Below, one piece after another: positions 50,559-57,773 of a stretch of 64,000 nt of DNA (the first letter of the stretch is position 1; each line of letters opens with the position of its first letter). Position numbers and translations under genes: made by a program. The stretch lies in NCBI GenBank assembly GCA_963828825.1, contig CAWHGF010000007.1:434001-498000 (forward strand), given 5' to 3'. The DNA is from Bog-473 sp963828825 (lineage in GTDB: Bacteria > Actinomycetota > Acidimicrobiia > Acidimicrobiales > RAAP-2). The notes beneath the pieces were generated by a model. That model ran no database searches and was not told where the DNA came from. It was given only the letters and a program-made list of their open reading frames with translations.

Positions 50559-52064
50559 ATGGGCCGCGAAGTGGTCACGGGGTACTGCTGGCCGCAATCA
50601 GTGGGCCCGCGGGGACAGGTGGCTGTGCACATGTCCTCGTCGGCTGGGCGGCCGGTGCGCGTCGAGGTGGCACGGGTCGGCGCGCTCCGGGAGGTCGTCT
50701 TCAGTTGTGATGCGGTGGCCGCCGACGAGCACCCGACACCGAAGGACGCTTCCTCCAGGGGGTGCGGTTGGCCTGTCGCTCTCACGCTGGACGTCGACCC
50801 GACGTGGCGGTCGGGCTACTACGAGGTCGTCATGGAGATCGACGTTGGCGAAAAGGTGCGACGCGACTACGCGTTCTTCGTGCTGCGTCCGTCCCCGGGC
50901 GCGCGCATTGTGGTCGCGCTGGCGACGAATACGTGGCATGCCTACAACGATTTCGGCGGACCCAACCTCTACACCGGTGGCACCGAGGTCTCCATGCAGC
51001 GACCGATGTCGGCGGGCTACCTCTACAAGCCTCCAGGCAAGGGCCGTCGCGTGACGGGGACGGGCGCGCCCGATCCGCAAAACGCGGCGCACGTCGGCTA
51101 CATCCAGATCAACCATCTCTCGGGCTACGCCGGGTCAGCGGGTTGGCCCGACTGGGAGCTGCCGTTCATAGAGTGGGCCGAACGCGAAGGGTTCGAGATC
51201 GGTGTGTGCACAAATGCGGATCTCCAGGAGCATCCCGAAGTGTTGGCCGACGCGAACTTGTATCTGTCCGTCGGACATGACGAGTACTGGTCTCGCGGAA
51301 TGCGCGACACGGTCGAAGCGTTTGTCGCGGGCGGAGGCAACGCGGCGTTCTTCTCGGGCAACACATCGTTGTGGCAGGTCCGGATCGAGGGTGACGACCA
51401 TGACGTGATGGCTGGCTACAAGGCCTTCTTCAAGGACGACCCGTTGATGGGCACCGACAGAGAAGCCGAGGTGACGACGTTCTGGTCCGACGTGATCGTC
51501 GGTCGCCCCGAGAACTCCATGACGGGCGTCTCTTTTACCCGCGGGGGCTATCACCGTATCGGTCGTAATGTGACCGCCGGTCTCGGTGGCTATACCGTGC
51601 ACCGCGCCGGTCACTGGATATTCGCCGGCACCGGGCTCGGCTACGGCGACGTCCTCGGCGCTGGCGCGACCGTCGTCGGCTACGAGTGCGACGGGTGCGT
51701 GTTCACCTACCGTGACGGGCTGCCGTACCCGACCGGCGAGGACGGTACGCCGTCGACCTTCGAGATCCTCGGTACATGCCCGACCCAGCACTTCACCCGC
51801 GAGACCGCGCCTCGTCCGCCCAAACCCGGCGAACCGAGCGAGTTGGAGTACATCGCGTCACGCGTGTTCGGGACACGAGAGCCTGAAGCGATGGAACGCA
51901 TCCGTCACGGTCACACGGTCCTGGGCGCGTATACGAACGAGGCGGGCGCCACAGTGGTGACGTCGGGGTCAACCGACTGGGCCCACGGGCTGGCCGCGCG
52001 TGACCCGCAGATCGAACAGATCACCCGGAACGTGCTGGCGCGGTTGGGTTACGCCTGGCGGTAG
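50559..52064 (+). CDS. N,N-dimethylformamidase large-subunit-like protein
   Basis: A 501-residue protein matching the C-terminal domain of the dimethylformamidase (DMFase) beta subunit. ALATNTWHAYNDFGGPNLYT, INHLSGYAGSAGWPDWELPF, LYLSVGHDEYWSRGMRDTVE and GGNAAFFSGNTSLWQVRIE are strong family signatures; the iron in DMFase is held by two Tyr and one Glu, and HAYN plus HDEYW provide candidates. DMFase splits dimethylformamide into dimethylamine and formate. The small subunit and the N-terminal domain are absent, so activity on formamides is unproven. Start leaderless ATG 50559; its 3' end overlaps a convergent epimerase by 16 bases. Confidence 0.87.
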   Translation: MGREVVTGYCWPQSVGPRGQVAVHMSSSAGRPVRVEVARVGALREVVFSCDAVAADEHPTPKDASSRGCGWPVALTLDVDPTWRSGYYEVVMEIDVGEKVRRDYAFFVLRPSPGARIVVALATNTWHAYNDFGGPNLYTGGTEVSMQRPMSAGYLYKPPGKGRRVTGTGAPDPQNAAHVGYIQINHLSGYAGSAGWPDWELPFIEWAEREGFEIGVCTNADLQEHPEVLADANLYLSVGHDEYWSRGMRDTVEAFVAGGGNAAFFSGNTSLWQVRIEGDDHDVMAGYKAFFKDDPLMGTDREAEVTTFWSDVIVGRPENSMTGVSFTRGGYHRIGRNVTAGLGGYTVHRAGHWIFAGTGLGYGDVLGAGATVVGYECDGCVFTYRDGLPYPTGEDGTPSTFEILGTCPTQHFTRETAPRPPKPGEPSELEYIASRVFGTREPEAMERIRHGHTVLGAYTNEAGATVVTSGSTDWAHGLAARDPQIEQITRNVLARLGYAWR

Positions 52065-52972
52065 TAGTGGTCCTGCTCGAGGTCCTCGAGCAAAGTGGGC
52101 CCGGTCGGCTCCCAAGCGAGCAGCTCCCGGGTGATGGCAGCGGTGGCGGGGCTGTCCAAACCAACGAAGTGGCCCAGGTGGGAGAAGTGCTCGACGGCGT
52201 CGGCAGGAGACACCGACTCCGTGGGCAGGTCCAGGTGACGGCCCATCGCCTCGGCGATCTCGCGGAAAGGGACCCCCTCGTCGCCGACCGCGTGCAAGAC
52301 CGAGCCTGCGGGAGCGATCTCGACGGCCAGGCGGGTCAGGCGGGCGGCGTCGGAGCGGTGCACGGCCGGCCACCGGTTGGTGCCGTCACCCACGTACCCG
52401 GCCACACCGCGCTGGCGGGCGATGCCGACGAGCGTGGCGACGAATCCGTGGTCGCCGTCGCCGTGGACCGTCGGCGGATAGCGCACCACCGACGAACGGA
52501 CACCGATGCCCCTCTGGGACAGCGCGAGCAGGGCGGTGGCAGCCCGACGCCCGGCGGGGTTGGCCCGAGCCTCGGCGCTGGGTACGAGCCCGTCGTTCTC
52601 GGTGGCGACCCGACCGGCCGTCATACCGAGCATGCCCGAGGCCAGCACGAAGGGCCGATCGGAATCGGCCAGGGCCGCGCCCATGGCCTCCACGGCCCGC
52701 CGGTCGGCCGCCCCGGCGGCGGCGAAGTTGCCGCCGAAGGCCACCTCGTGCTGGAAGGCCAGGTGGACCACCCCGTCAGAGTCATTGGCGGCCTTGGCCA
52801 GGCCATCGGGATCGTCGATGTCGCCCCGCTGAACGATGGCGCCGGCGGCCTCCAGTGCCTGCGCCGAGGCGTCGGAGCGGGCCAGGCCGACCACCTCGTG
52901 GCCGGCTCCGAGCAGCTCAGGGACAACGGCCGAACCGATCCAGCCCGATGCGCCGGTGACAAAGATCCTCAT
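52049..52972 (-). CDS. NAD-dependent epimerase/dehydratase (atypical SDR)
   Basis: A 307-residue extended/atypical SDR. RIFVTGASGWIGSAVVPELL is the GxxGxxG cofactor motif, followed by LARSDASAQALEAAGAIVQR and GDIDDPDGLAKAANDSDGVV, the NmrA/epimerase pattern. Typical Y-x3-K is not obvious (RRAATALLALSQRG), so it may be a reductase of a different kind. Divergent from a TetR gene; the intervening repeats suggest the TetR represses it. Confidence 0.88.
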   Translation of the reverse strand: MRIFVTGASGWIGSAVVPELLGAGHEVVGLARSDASAQALEAAGAIVQRGDIDDPDGLAKAANDSDGVVHLAFQHEVAFGGNFAAAGAADRRAVEAMGAALADSDRPFVLASGMLGMTAGRVATENDGLVPSAEARANPAGRRAATALLALSQRGIGVRSSVVRYPPTVHGDGDHGFVATLVGIARQRGVAGYVGDGTNRWPAVHRSDAARLTRLAVEIAPAGSVLHAVGDEGVPFREIAEAMGRHLDLPTESVSPADAVEHFSHLGHFVGLDSPATAAITRELLAWEPTGPTLLEDLEQDHYYRQA

Positions 52973-52992
52973 GGTGGTACCTCCGGGAACCG

Positions 52993-53038
52993 CTGATGTC
53001 AGTAACTGCCGTAACCATATATCTGATGTCAGTGACTG
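52993..53038. promoter_or_regulatory. Pair of direct repeats between epimerase and TetR genes
   Basis: CTGATGTCAGTAACTG (52993-53008) and CTGATGTCAGTGACTG (53023-53038) differ in one base and are spaced 30 bases, about three helical turns. Each contains the dyads CTGA-TG-TCAG and CAGT-N-ACTG. They precede the TAGGAT box (53046-53051) of the TetR gene and the start of the divergent epimerase, so they are a convincing two-site TetR operator. Confidence 0.7.
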
Positions 53039-53045
53039 TCAACGG

Positions 53046-53051
53046 TAGGAT
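53046..53051 (+). promoter_or_regulatory. -10 box of a predicted leaderless TetR transcript
   Basis: TAGGAT is followed by seven bases and the ATG at 53059. Confidence 0.5.
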
Positions 53052-53058
53052 CGAGCAC

Positions 53059-53628
53059 ATGGGTCGATGGCAGCCGGACAGCCGGGGGCGGCTGCAGGAG
53101 GCGGCGCTCGCCCTGTACTCCGAGCGGGGATTCGACCAGACCACGGCCGCCCAGATCGCCGAGCAGGCCGGCCTGACGGAGCGCACCTTCTTCCGGCACT
53201 TCGCCGACAAGCGGGAGGTGCTCTTCGGTGGGTCTGCCGTCCTCAAGGAGCGGATTGTGGGGGGCGTCGCCAGCGCGCCGGCGGCTGATGGCCCCCTCGA
53301 CGCCGTGGCCAGCGGCCTCGACTCAGCCGCCGCCATGCTCGGTGAGGCTCGCCGTGACCTGACTCGCCAGCGCCAGTCCGTGATCGCCGCCAATCCCGAG
53401 CTCCGCGAGCGCGAGCTGGCCAAGCTGGCCGACTACGCCGCCGCCGTCGCCTCTACCCTCCGTCAGCGGGGCGTGCGCGAGCCACAGGCGACCTTGGCCG
53501 CCGACGCCGGTATGACGGTGCTGCGCGTGGCCTTGCAACGGTGGGCAGACGCAGACGACGACCAGGACCTTGCCGCCGTCATGCGCGACTCTGTCACCGA
53601 GTTGCGGGCGATGACCGCCATCGCCTGA
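53059..53628 (+). CDS. TetR family transcriptional regulator
   Basis: A 189-residue regulator. RLQEAALALYSERGFDQTTA, AQIAEQAGLTERTFFRHFAD and KREVLFGGSAVLKERIV are a textbook TetR DNA-binding domain; the C-terminal half fits a MftR-like or TetR_C ligand domain. Upstream in-frame ATGs at 52996 and 53026 lie within the operator repeats and are less likely. Predicted to repress itself and the divergent epimerase. Confidence 0.93.
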   Translation: MGRWQPDSRGRLQEAALALYSERGFDQTTAAQIAEQAGLTERTFFRHFADKREVLFGGSAVLKERIVGGVASAPAADGPLDAVASGLDSAAAMLGEARRDLTRQRQSVIAANPELRERELAKLADYAAAVASTLRQRGVREPQATLAADAGMTVLRVALQRWADADDDQDLAAVMRDSVTELRAMTAIA

Positions 53629-53657
53629 GCCCACCGTGCACTGCCGGTGGTGCGTGG

Positions 53658-54728
53658 TCAATTCTCCGAACTGTCGCGGCGTCCCGCCGGCGTCCGCACC
53701 ACGGTACGACCGGTGGTCTCACGCCGCTCGAGCGCCTCAAGCGCGGCGGGGACCTCGGTGAACTCGATCTGCCGGCCGATCACCGGCCGGATCGTTCCGG
53801 CTCGGGCCAGGTGCAGGATGCGGCTCCAGATGTCGACGCCCTGCGCGGTGGAGAGGAAATTCATGCCGAACGGGCGAATGGTCCGGGGTGAGTCGACGAA
53901 TGCGAAGCAGACCCCGACAAGGTCGAAGTTCCCGTAGATGCTCGGCTGGATCGCCAATGGGCGCTCCTCTTCCTCGATGCCCGAGGCGAACCCGATGATC
54001 AGGTGGCGGCCGTTGAACGCCATGACCCGGAAGGTGTCCGTCGTCACGGCGCCGCCCACCGTGTCGAACGCCACGTCCACCCCCTTTCCGTTGGTCACGT
54101 CGTCGATGAACGCCACGAAGTCCTCGCTGCGATAGTTCACGCCGTAGTCCGCGCCCAGCGATCGGCAGAAGTCCACTTTGTCGTCGGTTCCCGCCGTGGC
54201 GATCACGGTCGCACCGAACGCCTTGGCCAGCTGGACGGCGGCGGAACCCGCACCTCCGGCCGCGGCGTGGACGAGCACGACGTCACCCGCGCCCACCCGC
54301 CCCCGCACCCGCAGTGCCAGGTAGCTGAGGAGGTAGGGGAAGTACATGGCGATGCCCTCGGCCGCGCTCAGCCATGCGGGGAGCTGTTGCAGGCTCGCCC
54401 CGTCGAGCAGGGCCACTGACGCGTAGGCGCCCTGCGCCCCCGTGCCCACGCCGACGACGCGCCGGCCGAGTAGGGCCTCGCACCCGGGACCGGCCGCCTC
54501 GACCGTGCCGGCGGCCGCCATGCCGATGACGAAGGGGGGCTCGAACCGCAGCAGGCCGTAGCGGCCGCGGATGGTGTCGATGTCGTTGAAGTCGAGGCAG
54601 AACGCCTCCACGTTGACCCGCACCTGGTTGGGGGCCGGTTCGCCGATCTCCACGCTCTCGATCTCGAGAGCCTCGGTCGGTGCGCTCAGCCGGGTGACCA
54701 TCCAAGCAGTCGCCGTCGTCGCCGTCAT
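53658..54728 (-). CDS. NADPH:quinone oxidoreductase (MDR superfamily, zinc-free)
   Basis: A 356-residue enoyl-reductase/quinone-oxidoreductase type protein. CLDFNDIDTIRGRYGLLRFE, PPFVIGMAAAGTVEAAGPGC, VVLVHAAAGGAGSAAVQLAK and FDTVGGAVTTDTFR are typical; zinc ligands are absent. It reduces a quinone or a 2-enoyl substrate. The ATG at 54728 overlaps the P450 stop by 4 bases, so it may deliver reducing chemistry for, or modify the product of, the P450. Confidence 0.9.
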   Translation of the reverse strand: MTATTATAWMVTRLSAPTEALEIESVEIGEPAPNQVRVNVEAFCLDFNDIDTIRGRYGLLRFEPPFVIGMAAAGTVEAAGPGCEALLGRRVVGVGTGAQGAYASVALLDGASLQQLPAWLSAAEGIAMYFPYLLSYLALRVRGRVGAGDVVLVHAAAGGAGSAAVQLAKAFGATVIATAGTDDKVDFCRSLGADYGVNYRSEDFVAFIDDVTNGKGVDVAFDTVGGAVTTDTFRVMAFNGRHLIIGFASGIEEEERPLAIQPSIYGNFDLVGVCFAFVDSPRTIRPFGMNFLSTAQGVDIWSRILHLARAGTIRPVIGRQIEFTEVPAALEALERRETTGRTVVRTPAGRRDSSEN

Positions 54729-55954
54729 CGGGAACCTCCATAGGTGACCGGCAGGTGCTTGATGCCGTTGAGCCACGACGAGCGGAGGCGGCTCGGTGGT
54801 CCCAGCAATTTCGTGTCGGCCAGCTCGTCGGCCAGGACGTCGAACATCACCTTCAGCTCCAGGCGCGAGAGGTTGGCCCCGATGCAGAAGTGGGAGCCGC
54901 CGGCACCGAAGGTGACGTGGGGATTCGGCGAGCGACCGATGTCAAAGCGCCGGGGCTCGTCGAACACCTCGTCGTCGAAGTTGGCGGAGGGGAAGTACAG
55001 GGCCACCCGTTCGCCCACGCGGACCAGCTGGCCGGCGAGCTCGACGTCCTCAGTCGCCGTGCGCTGCAGCGCCACCGCAGGCGAGGCCCACCGCAGGATC
55101 TCGTCGACCGCGGTGGCGGGCCGCTCGGCCCGCCACCGTTCCCACTGGTCCGGATGTTGCAGGAACGCCAACATGCCGTGGGTGATCGCCTGCCGGGTGG
55201 TCTCGTTGCCGGCGACGGCGAGGATCATGAAGAAGAACCCGAACTCCTCACTGGTCAGGCGTTGGCCATTGGCATCGGGGCGGACGAGCCGGCTGGTGAC
55301 GTCCCCGAGGTCCTCGTCGATCCGTGCCTCGGCGGCCGCGTGGGCGTACATGAACATCTCGACGGTGCCCGAGAGGTCGGCGTTGGCGTACTCCGGGTCC
55401 TCGCTGCCCGCCATCTGGTCGCTCCAGTGGAAGAACTGCGGCTGATCGTCGTCGGGAATGCCCATGAGGCCGGCGATGGCCTGCAGGGGCAGATGGCGGG
55501 CCACGTCGAGGACGAAGTCCCCCGTGCCGTCACGCTTGGCCGCCCAGACGATCCGGTGCGCCTGCTCGCGCAGGCCGTCCTCCAGTCCGGCCAAGGCGCG
55601 GGGCGTGAAGCACCGGTTCCCCACTTTGCGGACCCGGGTGTGCCGGGGCGGGTCCATGCAGAGCAGCAGGTTCTTGGTGGATTCGCCCGTCGGGTCGGAC
55701 GGGTCCAGCCGGCGCACGAAGGCGGAGTTGGTCTCCACCGACCAGCCCGGACTCCTCGTGACCGCGGTCACGTCGGCGTGGCGAGTGACCGCCCAGAACC
55801 CTCCGTCGCCGTGATACGACCCGTCCGACGGCTGCGGGTTCCACCTGATCGGCTGATTCCGGCGCAGCCAGGCGAACTCGTCCAGGGGGAGATGATCGGC
55901 CAGCAGGTCCGGATCGCTCAGATCGAGACCCGCATCGACAGGCGTCGTGGGCAC
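54725..55954 (-). CDS. Cytochrome P450, CYP125/CYP124/CYP142-like
   Basis: A 409-residue P450. AVAGNETTRQAITHGMLAFL (I-helix), VDEILRWASP (ExxR) and FGAGGSHFCIGANLSRLELK (heme loop, Cys about residue 357) plus the C-terminal RLRSSWLNGIKHLPVTYG match the mycobacterial steroid and branched-lipid terminal hydroxylases (CYP125, CYP124, CYP142). Those oxidise terminal methyl groups of cholesterol side chains or methyl-branched lipids. The GTG at 55954 is preceded nine bases earlier by AGGAGG; a longer frame from 56011 has no ribosome-binding site. Divergent TetR at 56041 is the likely repressor. Confidence 0.92.
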   Translation of the reverse strand: MPTTPVDAGLDLSDPDLLADHLPLDEFAWLRRNQPIRWNPQPSDGSYHGDGGFWAVTRHADVTAVTRSPGWSVETNSAFVRRLDPSDPTGESTKNLLLCMDPPRHTRVRKVGNRCFTPRALAGLEDGLREQAHRIVWAAKRDGTGDFVLDVARHLPLQAIAGLMGIPDDDQPQFFHWSDQMAGSEDPEYANADLSGTVEMFMYAHAAAEARIDEDLGDVTSRLVRPDANGQRLTSEEFGFFFMILAVAGNETTRQAITHGMLAFLQHPDQWERWRAERPATAVDEILRWASPAVALQRTATEDVELAGQLVRVGERVALYFPSANFDDEVFDEPRRFDIGRSPNPHVTFGAGGSHFCIGANLSRLELKVMFDVLADELADTKLLGPPSRLRSSWLNGIKHLPVTYGGSR

Positions 55955-55985
55955 GACGGCATACCTCCTGGCTTGAAACCACTGG

Positions 55986-56023
55986 GTGTCAGGCACCGTA
56001 AAGTCTGACACTGGGCGGTGTCA
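55986..56023. promoter_or_regulatory. Dyad operator between P450 and TetR genes
   Basis: TGACAC-TGGGCG-GTGTCA (56006-56023) is a perfect 6-6-6 inverted repeat; a third GTGTCA copy is at 55986-55991. It abuts TAGGCT (56026-56031), a -10-like box 9 bases from the TetR ATG. A TetR operator controlling both divergent genes is likely. Confidence 0.7.
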
Positions 56024-56040
56024 ACTAGGCTGTTGCCGCC

Positions 56041-56640
56041 ATGGACTACCAGGTGACGATGCCCTTCAAGGGGATCAGCGCCGCCGAGCGGCGCAGCGAT
56101 CGGCGGCGGCGGTTGGTGGAGGCCGCCTTCGCAATCGCCGGAACCGAAGGTGCGGGCGGACTCGGTGTGGGCCGGGTGTGTCTGGACGCCGGGCTCACCA
56201 AGCGCTATTTCTACGAGAGTTTCGGCACCCTCGCTGAACTGCAGAGCGCCGTTGTCGACCACGCCATCGCGGTGATGTCGGAACGGGTCGATCCGTTCCG
56301 GCCTGCGGGGCCGGGCGGGCCGCCACAAGCCTGGCTCGAGGCGTTCGTGGGCGCGCTGGTTGACGACGAGTGTCTCGCTCGGGTGCTACTCACCGAGACG
56401 CACGGTGGTGCGCTCAGCCCCTTTCGACACCAGATCATCGACGTGGCCATCGCGGGGATGGCGCCTCCCGGCTCGGACCCGCAGGCGGATCTTCATGCTC
56501 GCCTCGTCGCCTATGCACAGATCGGCACCCTGAGCGAATTGTGCCTGGCGTGGCACCAGGGGCAACTGGCGATGGAGCGGACGACCCTGGTCGACGCGCT
56601 GGCTGACCTGTTTGTCCGGATCGACGGCGCGAAGGCTTGA
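56041..56640 (+). CDS. TetR family transcriptional regulator
   Basis: A 199-residue TetR protein. ERRSDRRRRLVEAAFAIAGT, LGVGRVCLDAGLTKRYFYES and FGTLAELQSAVVDHAIAVMS make the DNA-binding domain. The leader before the ATG is at most a few bases. It faces the CYP125-like P450 operon across a perfect dyad and is predicted to repress it until a steroid- or lipid-like ligand binds. Confidence 0.92.
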   Translation: MDYQVTMPFKGISAAERRSDRRRRLVEAAFAIAGTEGAGGLGVGRVCLDAGLTKRYFYESFGTLAELQSAVVDHAIAVMSERVDPFRPAGPGGPPQAWLEAFVGALVDDECLARVLLTETHGGALSPFRHQIIDVAIAGMAPPGSDPQADLHARLVAYAQIGTLSELCLAWHQGQLAMERTTLVDALADLFVRIDGAKA

Positions 56641-56662
56641 TCGACCGGGCATCTCCGGCCGA

Positions 56663-56708
56663 GCGTGTGGCATGAGGAGGCCGACCGAGGTCGGCGCACA
56701 CCACACGC
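56663..56708. terminator. Nested perfect hairpin between convergent genes
   Basis: Outer stem GCGTGTGG (56663-56670) pairs with CCACACGC (56701-56708); inner stem GCCGAC (56680-56685) pairs with GTCGGC (56690-56695). The structure sits in the 84-base gap between a TetR stop and the stop of a convergent gene, so it may end transcription from both sides. Confidence 0.6.
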
Positions 56709-56724
56709 GGCGCGGCCTTGGGCC

Positions 56725-57180
56725 TCACATCACGTCTTTGAACACCACCGTGCTGTTGTCCGTCTCCTTGGCCACCGGGAAGTTGAAGCCGCACTTGGGG
56801 CATGGCTCGGCCAACGTCTTCTGCTCCGTGGCCAGGTCGTACTCCTTGTCCTGCAGCGTTCCGCAGGTGGGGCAGATGCGCAGCAGCCGGGTCGCCGTCA
56901 ACTCGAAGTTGGTGATGATGTCCTCCATGATGGCGCCGTTGGCCGCCCACTCCTTGGCGTGCTTGTGGTAGGTGTCCATGTGCCAGTCGTCGACCGCCTC
57001 CTTGCTGGTCCACATGGAGATCTCGTTGTACCAACCGGGCTCGTCGGGGTGCTCCCACCAGGTGAGATGGACGAACCCCGGCTTCGTCATGAGGTGGTGG
57101 CGTACGTCGCTGAAGACCGTACGGAACTTGTCGTAGGCGTCGGGGCTGCTGAAGCGGACCCGCTGCATGCTGAGGTACAT
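56725..57180 (-). CDS. ABM-domain protein with C-terminal zinc-ribbon motif
   Basis: A 151-residue protein. The N-terminal 90 residues (YLSMQRVRFSSPDAYDKFRT, HHLMTKPGFVHLTWWEHPDE, YNEISMWTSKEAVDDWHMD) are an antibiotic-biosynthesis-monooxygenase-type dimeric barrel. The C-terminal part has CPTCGTLQDKEYDL and CPKCGFNFPVAKE: two CxxC pairs 20-30 residues apart as in a zinc ribbon or rubredoxin-like knuckle. The start is ATG 57180 with AAGGAGGAG upstream; the longer frame shadows the next gene. The fusion is unusual; a redox or nucleic-acid role for the ribbon cannot be chosen from sequence. Confidence 0.8.
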   Translation of the reverse strand: MYLSMQRVRFSSPDAYDKFRTVFSDVRHHLMTKPGFVHLTWWEHPDEPGWYNEISMWTSKEAVDDWHMDTYHKHAKEWAANGAIMEDIITNFELTATRLLRICPTCGTLQDKEYDLATEQKTLAEPCPKCGFNFPVAKETDNSTVVFKDVM

Positions 57181-57266
57181 GCCGTGTACTCCTCCTTCTG
57201 AATCGCTTCGGTGTTGGGGTGTGCTCTTCTCGAGCACACCGAGCGGAACGGTGGGCTGATGGAAGG

Positions 57267-57773
57267 CTAGGGGCTTACGCCCTCGACGGTGACCCCGGGG
57301 CCGAGCTTCTTGGCCACCTCCTTGGCGACGTCGCCCTCGACGAAGAGACGCCACCCCACCTTCTCGGGCCGGACCACGAGCACGTGCTGGACGCCCCGGG
57401 CCGCTGCCGCCTGCGCAATCGTCTTGGACGGCCGCCGCGTGGCGGCGATCTGGCCCCAGGCCTCCGACCCGCCTTTCTCAATGGCGGACACGGCCCCCTG
57501 CACGATCCCCTTCTGTTCGTTCATCTCCTTCCTGGTCGGCATCAGGCCCGGGTTGGGCAAGCCGAGCGAGGAGCCATAGATGCGGGCGATGGCCACCACG
57601 GCCACGGGCTGCCCGGCACTGATGCGCAGCGCCTGCCGAATGGCCGCCCCGGGGATCTTCTCCCCGTTGGAGGCGATGAGCACCGCCGCCGTCTGCGTCG
57701 GCTGCTTGTCGAACTTCCGCCGTCCGAACTTCCTCCGGACCGGGGAGTCCGGAGCCGGCGCCGTCACCGTCAC
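57267..57773 (-). CDS. Universal-stress-protein-like hypothetical protein
   Basis: A 168-residue protein with no firm assignment. TAAVLIASNGEKIPGAAIRQ, LRISAGQPVAVVAIARIYGS and ARGVQHVLVVRPEKVGWRLF have the alternating strand-helix pattern of the HUP/Usp fold, while GLPNPGLMPTRKEMNEQKGI is a lineage-specific insert. GTG at 57773 overlaps the permease stop (GTGA), so it is translationally coupled to the APC permease and may regulate it, as Usp domains do in other transporters. That role is inferred. Confidence 0.65.
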   Translation of the reverse strand: MTVTAPAPDSPVRRKFGRRKFDKQPTQTAAVLIASNGEKIPGAAIRQALRISAGQPVAVVAIARIYGSSLGLPNPGLMPTRKEMNEQKGIVQGAVSAIEKGGSEAWGQIAATRRPSKTIAQAAAARGVQHVLVVRPEKVGWRLFVEGDVAKEVAKKLGPGVTVEGVSP

